Origin: a bacterium
Lineage (GTDB): Bacteria > UBA10199 > DSSB01
DNA length: 5,635 bases
NCBI GenBank assembly: GCA_030426445.1
Contig: JAUHYS010000155.1
Span: 1-5,635 of the forward strand
Direction of reading: 5' to 3'
The translations under genes were made by a program, and so were the position numbers. Below the pieces are notes generated by a model that was not told where the DNA came from, searched no databases, and was given only the letters and a program-made list of their open reading frames with translations. Shown piece by piece: positions 1-5,518 of the stretch; position 1 is the stretch's first letter, and every line of letters starts with the position of its first letter.

Positions 1-275
1 CCTTTTGCCGCTTTTTTATTTAAATACTCCGCTAATTTTTTTGCGAAAACCAGTTGTTCGTGTTCGTTTGCGGAAACACTTGAATGCATCGAGCTATTTC
101 CAGGTTGACTGCCATTGCTTCGTATTCCATGCCGGTCCGATTCAATGTTTTGTTCTTTTAAACGCCCATTGGGGTGTTTAAATTCTTTGATAAAACGCAG
201 GCGACTCATCACTAAATTGGTTTCAAAGACACGTGCATCTGCCGAATTGGCCACAATAACCCATTGTTTTGTCAT
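1..275 (-). CDS. Host attachment family protein, N-terminal part (runs off left edge)
   Basis: The first 91 codons are present and the 3' end lies outside the window. The start is the ATG at 275-273. It is preceded by a good ribosome binding site, AGGAAG (282-287), with a 6-base spacer. The protein opens MTKQWVIVANSADARVFE, a beta strand followed by a helix start. It then has a NGRLKEQ segment and SDRHG (residues 36-50), a Gly/Ser-rich loop (51-68), and a helix containing NEHEQLVFAKKLAEYL (70-85). This order (WVIVAN-ARVFE, NGRL, SDRHG, then an FAKKLAEYL-type helix) is the pattern I associate with the Pfam family named 'protein required for attachment to host cells'. Despite the name, the family is widespread in free-living proteobacteria, and its molecular role is poorly defined. 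No signal peptide is visible, so it is probably cytoplasmic. It lies 137 bases downstream of the AsmA gene and probably has its own promoter. The family call rests on motif recognition, not a search. Confidence 0.8.
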   Translation of the reverse strand, partial: MTKQWVIVANSADARVFETNLVMSRLRFIKEFKHPNGRLKEQNIESDRHGIRSNGSQPGNSSMHSSVSANEHEQLVFAKKLAEYLNKKAAK

Positions 276-300
276 AAAGCACTTCCTTTCTTTGTCGTTT

Positions 301-328
301 ATTATTTCCAGAAGCATTCTGCTGAAAA
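301..328 (-). promoter_or_regulatory. Putative sigma-70-like promoter overlapping an inverted repeat
   Basis: On the minus strand, TTTTCA (323-328, 4 of 6 matches to the -35 consensus) and AATAAT (301-306, 5 of 6 matches to the -10 consensus) are separated by 16 bases. They lie 26 bases upstream of the host-attachment-family start. The spacer contains a perfect inverted repeat, CAGAA-GCA-TTCTG on the plus strand (309-321), which extends with a 2-base bulge to 305-327. The gap between this gene and AsmA makes a separate promoter plausible. AT-rich sequence can produce such matches by chance. Confidence 0.35.
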
Positions 329-348
329 TGATTCACTCGTAAATGCCG

Positions 349-394
349 AAAAAAAGATCGAGTCTGCATGCCTTCATATTAACATGAAGTCTCG
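349..394 (-). terminator. Weak terminator-like hairpin downstream of the AsmA gene
   Basis: Downstream of the AsmA stop, the minus strand can form a 6-bp stem (CTTCAT at 372-377 with ATGAAG at 384-389, 6-base loop). An outer 4-bp CGAG/CTCG pairing joins 359-362 to 391-394 across an asymmetric internal loop. On the minus strand this is followed by ATC and a run of seven T (349-355). The order of hairpin then T-run fits an intrinsic terminator for the AsmA transcript, but the stem is short and interrupted. Confidence 0.35.
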
Positions 395-412
395 CTTGAA
401 ATGAATAGCCTT

Positions 413-2476
413 CTATAAGCCTAGCAATTGATCCATTAACTGATTACCCGAACTCGGTTTTTTCTGATCTTGAGTCGATTTATTTTTTGAGGAAGGCCGT
501 GTCCGTACCGAGGTCCCTTGCTGAGTTTTATTTCTTTGTTGAGTAGTGCTTCTTGGCTGGCGAGCGGGTTGAGAAGAAGAACTCTTAGGTTGAGTCTTCG
601 GATTTGAGCTTGAGGACTTGGGCTGCGTGCTTGGAGTCAACTGCTGTTGTAAGATCTGCCCCAGTGGATTTTTGGGGTCATTGAGGGGGGAGTTTTTAAT
701 CGCCTGATCGATCATTTTATTGGGATCCAGGCCGCCTTCGAGTAATTTTGCAATACCCAATGCAGAAGCCTTAGCTAGCTGCGCATTTAAAGAACTAAAA
801 TTAGGTTTAATATCCGGTGCCGAAAGCGGTCCCGTGGCCGTAAAAGGTACTGACAACACACCTTTGCCTTTAGTGACAAAAGATCTAATTTGTTTATCCG
901 GAAAAACCTTTGCCGTGACTTGAGAGTTTAAAGTAAAATTTCCAGCGATATCTAAAGTTTTCATTGCAATGATCTTACCTGCACCCCCAGCACTAAAATT
1001 TCCATTTTGCATATTGAAGGATTTTAAACTGACACCCCCTCCACCAAAACTTAAATTTGCTTTGAGTTGAGGAATTTGTGTCCCAATCAGTCGACTACTG
1101 GAACTGAGCATATCAAGATTGACGATTTTAGAAAGCGCAGTCCCTGCTGTTGCGACCTTAGCAACCTTGACCTGCCCTTGATAACTTTTTTCCGGAATCT
1201 TAATCGGCCCCATGCTAATGGAACCTCCTCCGCTCCAGCCCGCAGTGTGACTGATATTGCCATTGCGTACTTTAAGGTTGCCATTTAAATTTCCAATACC
1301 CGCATCTTTTCCCGAAATCGCTGCCAAATTGAGTGAGCTAAGCTTCACTGCTAAATCTGCAGCCGTGGTTTTTTTAGGAACCAAGACACCTGAGACTCCA
1401 ATGGAACCTCCAAAAATACCAAAAGAGGCCTGATTGATTTTAACCTGATCCCCAGCTTTAACCAGGTTGGCTTTAAAATTACTTAAACTTCGTCCCGAAG
1501 CTTGCAACTGAGAAGAATAAAGAGACGAGCCAATCACAGGAGCAAAAGGGCTTCCACTGACTGTACCACTCATTTGTAGATTTCCAGAAACCGGCAAGGG
1601 CTTGTTTAAAATTTTAGAGAGCTTGGCTAAATTAAAACTGGCCACTCGATACTTGAGTTTGAGCTCGATATCTTGTTCAGCCTTCTTTTTCTTTTTGCTC
1701 CTTTTCTTTGTTTTGACATCGTCTTGGTGATTTTTAGGAAGCAGGGCTTCGCCCTCCCAGTCTGCATGCAAGTCCGCGAGGGAAAACTTACCTTCTGTAA
1801 AATCAATTTTTTCTTCGATGCGATCCAAACCTAATTTTGCCGAAATCTTAAAAGGCGCTTTTGCTAATGAAGGGTCTTCAAATTGTAACTTAATCTGTGC
1901 CGGTTTTTGACTGCGAAAGTGAATGTCCTTGGCATCGATATCGATGTTTTTTAATTCGGTGAGCTTATGCGCATTTTCACCGCTTGAAATAAAACGTGCT
2001 TCGCGAATTTGTAAGCGTTGCACCTCTAAACTTTTCCATAATGGAGAAGGGGCTGGGCCTTCTGTCTCGCTTTCTTCCTCATCAATTAAAGGCGCAAAAA
2101 TTTTCTCCATATTGGATTTTCCGCTTTTATCTTTGACCAAATAAATTTGAGGTCGCACAATCACCAAAGTGGTGCGGATCTTTTTTTGAATTAATGGGAA
2201 TAAATCAAACTTAAGGTAAGCTTGCTCGATGGTCGTTGCGGGGCTTTCGGCTTCGGGCGCATAAAGCTCCAAGCTTTTGAGACTGACTCCCAAGGGATAA
2301 AGACTGACCTCAGCTTCTTCGATCTTGATCTCACCATCAATATAACTTTGCAGGGTATCGATGAGCGGCTGTTTGATATTTTCGATTTGGCGATAAACAA
2401 GATAGCCACCTATTCCCACTGCAAGCAAAACAATGGATGCTAAGATCATCAAAGTTATCAAAATTTTTTTAAGCAT
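413..2476 (-). CDS. AsmA-family inner-membrane-anchored periplasmic protein
   Basis: A 687-residue protein with one N-terminal membrane span (about residues 5-28) and a long predicted periplasmic region. Residues 40-115 show the usual AsmA start: IDGEIKIEEAEVSLYPLGVS, then an LELYAPEA segment and VIVRPQIYLVKD. Residues 291-365 hold a conserved AsmA-like core (LPVSGNLQMSGTVSGSPFAP, later FGGSIGVSGVL), and residues 541-557 carry FTATGPLSAPDIKPNF. Beta-rich repeats such as these form the lipid-transfer groove of AsmA/TamB-type proteins; the family is linked to phospholipid transport and outer-membrane homeostasis. A Lys-rich insert lies at residues 255-266. The C-terminus (about 611-678) is low-complexity, basic and rich in Ser, Gln and Thr, with a tandem TQPKSSSS repeat. 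The start is supported by GGGAGG (2482-2487) five bases upstream. The gene follows a strong terminator, so it is probably transcribed separately. The family assignment is confident; the substrate is unknown. Confidence 0.88.
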   Translation of the reverse strand: MLKKILITLMILASIVLLAVGIGGYLVYRQIENIKQPLIDTLQSYIDGEIKIEEAEVSLYPLGVSLKSLELYAPEAESPATTIEQAYLKFDLFPLIQKKIRTTLVIVRPQIYLVKDKSGKSNMEKIFAPLIDEEESETEGPAPSPLWKSLEVQRLQIREARFISSGENAHKLTELKNIDIDAKDIHFRSQKPAQIKLQFEDPSLAKAPFKISAKLGLDRIEEKIDFTEGKFSLADLHADWEGEALLPKNHQDDVKTKKRSKKKKKAEQDIELKLKYRVASFNLAKLSKILNKPLPVSGNLQMSGTVSGSPFAPVIGSSLYSSQLQASGRSLSNFKANLVKAGDQVKINQASFGIFGGSIGVSGVLVPKKTTAADLAVKLSSLNLAAISGKDAGIGNLNGNLKVRNGNISHTAGWSGGGSISMGPIKIPEKSYQGQVKVAKVATAGTALSKIVNLDMLSSSSRLIGTQIPQLKANLSFGGGGVSLKSFNMQNGNFSAGGAGKIIAMKTLDIAGNFTLNSQVTAKVFPDKQIRSFVTKGKGVLSVPFTATGPLSAPDIKPNFSSLNAQLAKASALGIAKLLEGGLDPNKMIDQAIKNSPLNDPKNPLGQILQQQLTPSTQPKSSSSNPKTQPKSSSSQPARQPRSTTQQRNKTQQGTSVRTRPSSKNKSTQDQKKPSSGNQLMDQLLGL

Positions 2477-2540
2477 AATAGCCTCCCGCTTTATTTAAAA
2501 CGTGGAAAAAGTAAAAAAACAAGTTTTAATTTTTTTACTA

Positions 2541-2577
2541 AACAAAACGAGCCGAGGACCCTCAATGTCCTCGGCTC
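2541..2577 (-). terminator. Strong intrinsic terminator after the His/Gly/Lys-rich gene
   Basis: A perfect 11-bp GC-rich stem, GAGCCGAGGAC (2549-2559) with GTCCTCGGCTC (2567-2577), closes a 7-base loop. On the minus strand it is followed by GTTTTGTTTAG, a T-rich tract. It lies 57 bases downstream of the stop at 2634 and separates the cassette on the right from the AsmA gene on the left. On the plus strand it is not followed by a T-run, so it works in the minus direction. Confidence 0.88.
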
Positions 2578-2600
2578 TATCAGAGATAAGGTCTCTGATA
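2578..2600 (-). repeat. Second perfect hairpin abutting the terminator
   Basis: TATCAGAGA (2578-2586) and TCTCTGATA (2592-2600) form a perfect 9-bp stem with a 5-base loop. Its edge touches the terminator stem directly with no spacer. In the minus-strand RNA it comes just before the terminator. It has no T-run of its own, so it is not a second terminator in the usual sense. It could stabilise the RNA 3' end or bind a protein; the sequence does not decide this. Confidence 0.7.
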
Positions 2601-2633
2601 TCCCAATACAGGAGATGGATCTTTTAAAAATTT

Positions 2634-3466
2634 TTATTCACGCTTACTTTTTTTACCTCCGCCAAAAGATTTTCCTTTACCCGAAAAGCCTTTTGCGCCT
2701 CCTTTTGAGATAGATTTGCCCTGATTTCCACGCTTAAAAGAACTCCCTTTTGCCTTAGCGCCTTTAAAGGCTTTATGATTTCCTGAATGCACTTTTCCTT
2801 TATGACCATGGTGACCTTTTCCTGACTTACCGATACCACGTCCGGGATGGCCCCAACCTTTATGACCCTTTTTACCATGACCTGGATGTCCCCAACCTGG
2901 ATACCAGCCCATTTTTTTTCTTTGTCCAGGAGGAATCCATAAACCGTATTTTTTAGCAATGCCGGGAGGTAAAAAATCTCCGTGTTTGGGATGATAGGGA
3001 TAAAGCAGAGTGGAGATAAAACCAATATCATGAACAGGAAAATAAGGAATGAGATTGGGATTCACATAAAATATAAACGACCCGTACGAATAATCATGGG
3101 GTCGGTCCATTGAGCGTACTGGGGTAAGGCTTGAGATCCCGCAAAAATAGTGGGGGCTAAAGCATATGAGGCTAAAATATTTTGATAACTCATCCCCATG
3201 CGCCGCATGGTCCAAACAGAGAGCGGCAGGGTTCCCGCAGACTTTGCAATCTGTAAAATCGCTGGGGCTTCACCAACAGGGCCTGCTAAGATCGGTTTAA
3301 CCTGATAGGCAGGGTACCCGTAAGCTTGGCTATAAACATTCGCGAGGCGGTCTCTTTCATCGCCACCGATTTTGAGCACATTGAGTTCAAGTGCATGAGT
3401 CACATTAGCGATACCCATCATGGCTATCGTTAGGATACTCATTTTAATGGTTTGCTTTAAAGACAT
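2634..3466 (-). pseudogene. Secreted His/Gly/Lys-rich hypothetical protein, interrupted by a one-base frameshift
   Basis: Two overlapping minus-strand frames appear to be one gene. The first (3466 to the TGA at 3062) has an excellent ribosome binding site, AAGGAGG, a Sec signal peptide ending THA (about residue 25), and a domain with LPLSVWTMRRMGMSYQNIL (80-98) ending DPMIIRTGRLYF. The second frame (stop at 2634) lacks a sensible start but continues YVNPNLIPYFPVHDIGF, then LPPGIAKKYG and IPPGQRKKMGW. It ends in about 90 residues rich in Gly, Lys and His, with GWGHPG twice. Joining the frames at the TTTT run (3068-3071) gives one protein of about 277 residues reading RLYF-YVNPN. One missing T would explain the break. 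It may be a real mutation, a sequencing error, or less likely programmed slippage. The likely location is the periplasm or cell surface; I do not recognise a function. The gene starts 21 bases after the 170-residue gene and is probably cotranscribed with it. Confidence 0.75.
3065..3077 (-). other. Frameshift junction in the His/Gly/Lys-rich gene
   Basis: On the minus strand the bases read TTTATATTTTATG, followed directly by the in-frame stop (ATG TGA). Re-reading one T in the TTTT run (3068-3071), equivalent to restoring a fifth T, moves from the signal-peptide frame into the frame that continues to 2634. The two frames are both open from 3215 to 3065. The exact site is therefore chosen because the protein context makes sense here (RTGRLYF in one frame, YVNPNLIPYF in the other). 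No canonical X-XXY-YYZ slippery heptamer is in the right phase. Confidence 0.65.
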
Positions 3467-3487
3467 AAGTCCTCCTTAAAACTTGTA

Positions 3488-4000
3488 TTAATATGAAAGC
3501 CCCGATCCAGAATAAACTGTATGAATAGGCGGCGCTCTCATGGCCGCATTTTGTAATGCGAATGGATGGAATGCAGGGGATACAGGATTATCATCGATGT
3601 GTGGATTCACGCTTCTTTGGGTTTGTTTGTATTCCTTAAACAATACCACAAAAGTCGACAATTGTTCGGGATTTAAAATCCCTTGAACTTTTCGAAATAA
3701 AATCTCGTCTTGTGCTTCGAGACGTTTGATCAAATCCGCTTGATTGTTTCTGCTAACAGAATCCGTTTGATAAAGCCTTTGGAGCTCCTGTTGTACGGCT
3801 TTTTGATGGCTTTGATATTCGTGAAGTAAGGCTATCAAACGCTGTGCTGCAAACCCATCTAAGTCAATTTTTTGAGTGATCTCTTGAAAACTATCTTGAC
3901 GCAGACTCTGCGTGATTGCCGCTTGTGCTGAAACAAATCCTGATATCAACATCAAGCTAAAGATAATTTTAATGAATAAAAATTTAAATAAAGTTTTCAT
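3488..4000 (-). CDS. Secreted helical hypothetical protein with LNPEQ motif (CpxP/CnrX-like layout)
   Basis: A 170-residue protein. I chose the ATG at 4000 because it puts a typical signal peptide at the N-terminus: MKTLFKF, a hydrophobic core to about residue 24, and cleavage after AQA at 27. The upstream alternative at 4057 would add 19 residues in front of it and is not convincing. The ribosome binding site is weak (AAAGAG, 4008-4013). Residues 36-126 are predicted helical: DLDGFAAQRLIALLHEYQ, then a charged Gln/Glu-rich stretch, then EAQDEILFRKVQGILNPEQLSTF. The ILNPEQ segment recalls the LTxxQ/LTPEQ motif of CpxP, Spy, ZraP and metal-sensor (CnrX-type) periplasmic proteins, which are also four-helix proteins of this size. 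That is a similarity of layout and one motif, not a proven family match. The last 40 residues are Pro/Asn-rich and probably disordered. It sits upstream of the His/Gly/Lys-rich gene in the same unit. Confidence 0.75.
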   Translation of the reverse strand: MKTLFKFLFIKIIFSLMLISGFVSAQAAITQSLRQDSFQEITQKIDLDGFAAQRLIALLHEYQSHQKAVQQELQRLYQTDSVSRNNQADLIKRLEAQDEILFRKVQGILNPEQLSTFVVLFKEYKQTQRSVNPHIDDNPVSPAFHPFALQNAAMRAPPIHTVYSGSGLSY

Positions 4001-4036
4001 TATTTTGCTCTTTCTAATGGAATCTATTTGGAGTGT

Positions 4037-4085
4037 AAAAAATAAAAAACCTTGCATCAGGTGAATAAGTTTCTATCTGAAGCAA
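4037..4085 (-). terminator. Terminator- or attenuator-like hairpin inside the cassette
   Basis: In the 122-base gap between the 222- and 170-residue genes, the minus strand can pair TTGCTTCAG (4077-4085) with CTGATGCAA (4052-4060). The stem has nine positions with one T-T mismatch and a 16-base loop. It is followed by GG and TTTTTTATTTTTT (4037-4049). This has intrinsic-terminator form but is AT-rich with a large loop, so it may only reduce read-through. A TTTACA -35-like box just downstream (about 4034-4039) lacks a convincing -10 partner. A separate promoter for the next two genes is therefore not established. Confidence 0.45.
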
Positions 4086-4122
4086 TAAGACGCACTTAGT
4101 TTAGAAAAGTCACAAAAAAGGA

Positions 4123-4791
4123 TTATTTTTTTCTTCGATAGCCATGCGCTGGAGCGTGCGCTGGAGGGCCTTTGCGTTTCTTCTTATATTTATAATACTT
4201 ATACTTTTTGCCTTTAGGTTGAGAATAATGAATGAGGGGTCCCTGAGGGGCAATCAACGCCTTGGTGCGAATACCCGTTAAAGACTCTAAAAGTTGCGCC
4301 CAGGTCCAGCGAGGGCCCAATTGACGGGTGGATTGAGCCAGCTGCGAAGGAGAAACACCCTGAAGCAAAGATCCATATAATTGATTAAACAATTTGGGCT
4401 TCAGTCGTTTGACTTCTGCACTCGGCTTATCTGCCAAGAGTTGATCGCTTAAACGGCCGGCCAGTTTAATGTGATCACGGGTTTGTCTTAAAGCAGGGAG
4501 GCTCTTTTTTGGACTCACCCCTTTTGCTAAGGCTTCCGTGGCCTTCAGCAAATAAGGTTCGGCAGGAAGTTCGACTGCTTGCAAGGAACTTGTCTCAGCA
4601 AGGACGTTTTTAACATGTTGGGAACTGGCTTGTTTTTCACGGCTCTCTTTAAGAAAACGGTGTAAATTAAGCAAGCTTACCGAAGAGGGCTTCGCTTTAG
4701 CCGAGAGAATATCGGTTAATCCCGCTAAGACAGGGCTTCCCCAAGCTAAAAGAAAGCAAGTCAGCCATATTGTTATCCATTGTTTTCGCAT
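4123..4791 (-). CDS. Secreted hypothetical protein with duplicated GVSP segment and basic tail
   Basis: A 222-residue protein with no family that I can name. It opens with a Sec signal peptide (MRKQWITIWLTCFLLAWGSP, likely cut after VLA at residue 23). The mature part is helical. Two segments look related: residues 79-110 (PYLLKATEALAKGVSPKKSL and onward) and 134-160 (LFNQLYGSLLQGVSPSQLA and onward). Each is a helix of the form L-x-L-x-x-GVSP followed by another helix. The C-terminal 32 residues (191-222) are extremely basic, with KKYKYYKYKKKRKG, then PAHAPAHGYRRKK. Such a tail suggests contact with an anionic polymer such as LPS, peptidoglycan-linked polymer, nucleic acid or acidic polysaccharide (inference). 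The gene starts 15 bases after the membrane protein's stop, so cotranscription is likely. Its ribosome binding site is poor (only an AAG about 7 bases upstream), which may mean translational coupling. Confidence 0.72.
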   Translation of the reverse strand: MRKQWITIWLTCFLLAWGSPVLAGLTDILSAKAKPSSVSLLNLHRFLKESREKQASSQHVKNVLAETSSLQAVELPAEPYLLKATEALAKGVSPKKSLPALRQTRDHIKLAGRLSDQLLADKPSAEVKRLKPKLFNQLYGSLLQGVSPSQLAQSTRQLGPRWTWAQLLESLTGIRTKALIAPQGPLIHYSQPKGKKYKYYKYKKKRKGPPAHAPAHGYRRKK

Positions 4792-4806
4792 CGTTAATCT
4801 TAAACT

Positions 4807-5457
4807 TTATAATTGAATCATTGAATTATAGTTTCCAAAACCGTCTGGAACCGTTGCATGCGCATGAGGGTCCAGTACCCATTTTTTTCCATCGATATAA
4901 AAACCATAGGCATAAGTCCCGGAACTTAATTTCATTTTGAGTGTGAAATTCCCCGAGGCCGTACGCTCTAAAGGAATTTTTTGCCAAGCAGAAAAATCTC
5001 CCATAATCGTTACCGATTTGGCTTGCAGAGCAGACAAGGTAAATCGAACTTCGTAAGCGGGGTCTTGCATTGAGTTTTGATCACTGGAATGAACAGCAGA
5101 AATCAAAATACCAGGCTTAAAAGAATTTTCTGATTGCTTAAGAAGTAAGGGAAGTCCTAATACGAGTAGTAAACTAAAAGCCGCTGTCAGACTCAACCCC
5201 CCAAAAAGCCAATAAAGCCAGGCACGGCCTTTGCTGGGTTTGCCTTTTTGAGTCTGCGCTTGTAATTTTTCATTCAGCTGATGAGTAAAGTGAGGGTTCA
5301 TCATCGGAATGGGCTCAGCTCGCAAGGCCTGCCAGGCCTCAAAAACTTGATCGCTTTCTTCTCCTAAAATGGGGTTTTCTTGTAATAACGTTTCGCGTTC
5401 GCTATCGGAAAAGGCTTCCCCGAGAAGTTGATTAAAATTTTGTTTTTTTTTATCCAT
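4807..5457 (-). CDS. Single-span membrane protein with glycogen-binding-like domain; putative anti-sigma factor
   Basis: A 216-residue protein in the anti-sigma position behind an ECF sigma gene. The ATG at 5457 is preferred over an in-frame TTG at 5475 because AAGGAAG (5465-5471) lies 7 bases before it. Residues 1-78 are charged and cytoplasmic, without the HxxxCxxC zinc motif of common anti-sigma factors. Residues 79-107 form one membrane span, placing the rest in the periplasm. Residues 134-216 match the early-set / AMPK-beta glycogen-binding (CBM48-like) pattern: VRFTLSALQAKSVTIMGDFSAW, PLERTASGNF, LSSGTYAYGFYIDGKKWVLDP, and the ending GFGNYNSMIQL. Two tryptophans (W158, W193) and N211 line up with the sugar-contacting Trp, Trp and Asn of AMPK beta. 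The Lys expected in the YKFxxDG segment is Gly (YGF). The domain call is strong; an anti-sigma role is inferred from gene order and topology; the ligand is unknown. Confidence 0.8.
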   Translation of the reverse strand: MDKKKQNFNQLLGEAFSDSERETLLQENPILGEESDQVFEAWQALRAEPIPMMNPHFTHQLNEKLQAQTQKGKPSKGRAWLYWLFGGLSLTAAFSLLLVLGLPLLLKQSENSFKPGILISAVHSSDQNSMQDPAYEVRFTLSALQAKSVTIMGDFSAWQKIPLERTASGNFTLKMKLSSGTYAYGFYIDGKKWVLDPHAHATVPDGFGNYNSMIQL

Positions 5458-5469
5458 TGTTTTGCTTCC

Positions 5470-5518
5470 TTGCAAAAATTTTTCATCTTAAAAAAGTGCT
5501 AGTTTTTTATTTTTGCAA
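5470..5518 (-). promoter_or_regulatory. Inverted repeat around the sigma-factor stop and the next ribosome binding site
   Basis: TTGCAAAAAT (5470-5479) and ATTTTTGCAA (5509-5518) are perfect 10-base inverted repeats. They flank the sigma-factor stop codon (5499-5501). A nested pairing of six A (5490-5495) with six T (5503-5508) lies inside. In the mRNA the 3' arm overlaps the first two bases of the AAGGAAG ribosome binding site of the next gene (5465-5471). Folding could therefore limit its translation until ribosomes finishing the sigma gene open it. The stem is AU-rich and weak, and the regulatory role is inferred. Confidence 0.4.

Noticed and set aside
115..342. Plus-strand open frame of 75 codons at the left end
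   Set aside because: It is antisense to the host-attachment-family gene, has no ribosome binding site and gives no recognisable protein pattern.
720..2443. Several short open frames on both strands within the AsmA gene
   Set aside because: They all lie inside a long, well-supported coding region in another frame and have no independent start signals.
2477..2540. Promoter for the AsmA gene
   Set aside because: A promoter is expected after the strong terminator, but the region is so AT-rich that many weak -35/-10 pairs fit and none stands out (the best is a TTGTTT with an 18-base spacer to TTAAAT).
2624..3031. Third minus-strand frame of 135 codons in the His/Gly/Lys-rich region
   Set aside because: It overlaps the frame that carries the PPG and GWGHPG motifs. 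Its Lys/Val-rich sequence is what the repetitive Gly/His/Lys codons give when read out of phase, and it has no signal peptide or good ribosome binding site.
3062..3080. Programmed -1 frameshifting as the explanation of the split gene
   Set aside because: There is no canonical slippery heptamer in phase and no obvious stable downstream structure. A simple indel in a T-run is the more economical reading, although slippage at TTTT is not excluded.
4001..4057. Upstream start at 4057 for the 170-residue secreted protein
   Set aside because: It adds 19 residues in front of a normal signal peptide and overlaps the T-rich tract of the terminator-like element.
5458..5475. TTG at 5475 as start of the glycogen-binding-domain membrane protein
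   Set aside because: It would place the AAGGAAG ribosome binding site inside the coding region; the ATG at 5457 has ideal spacing from it.
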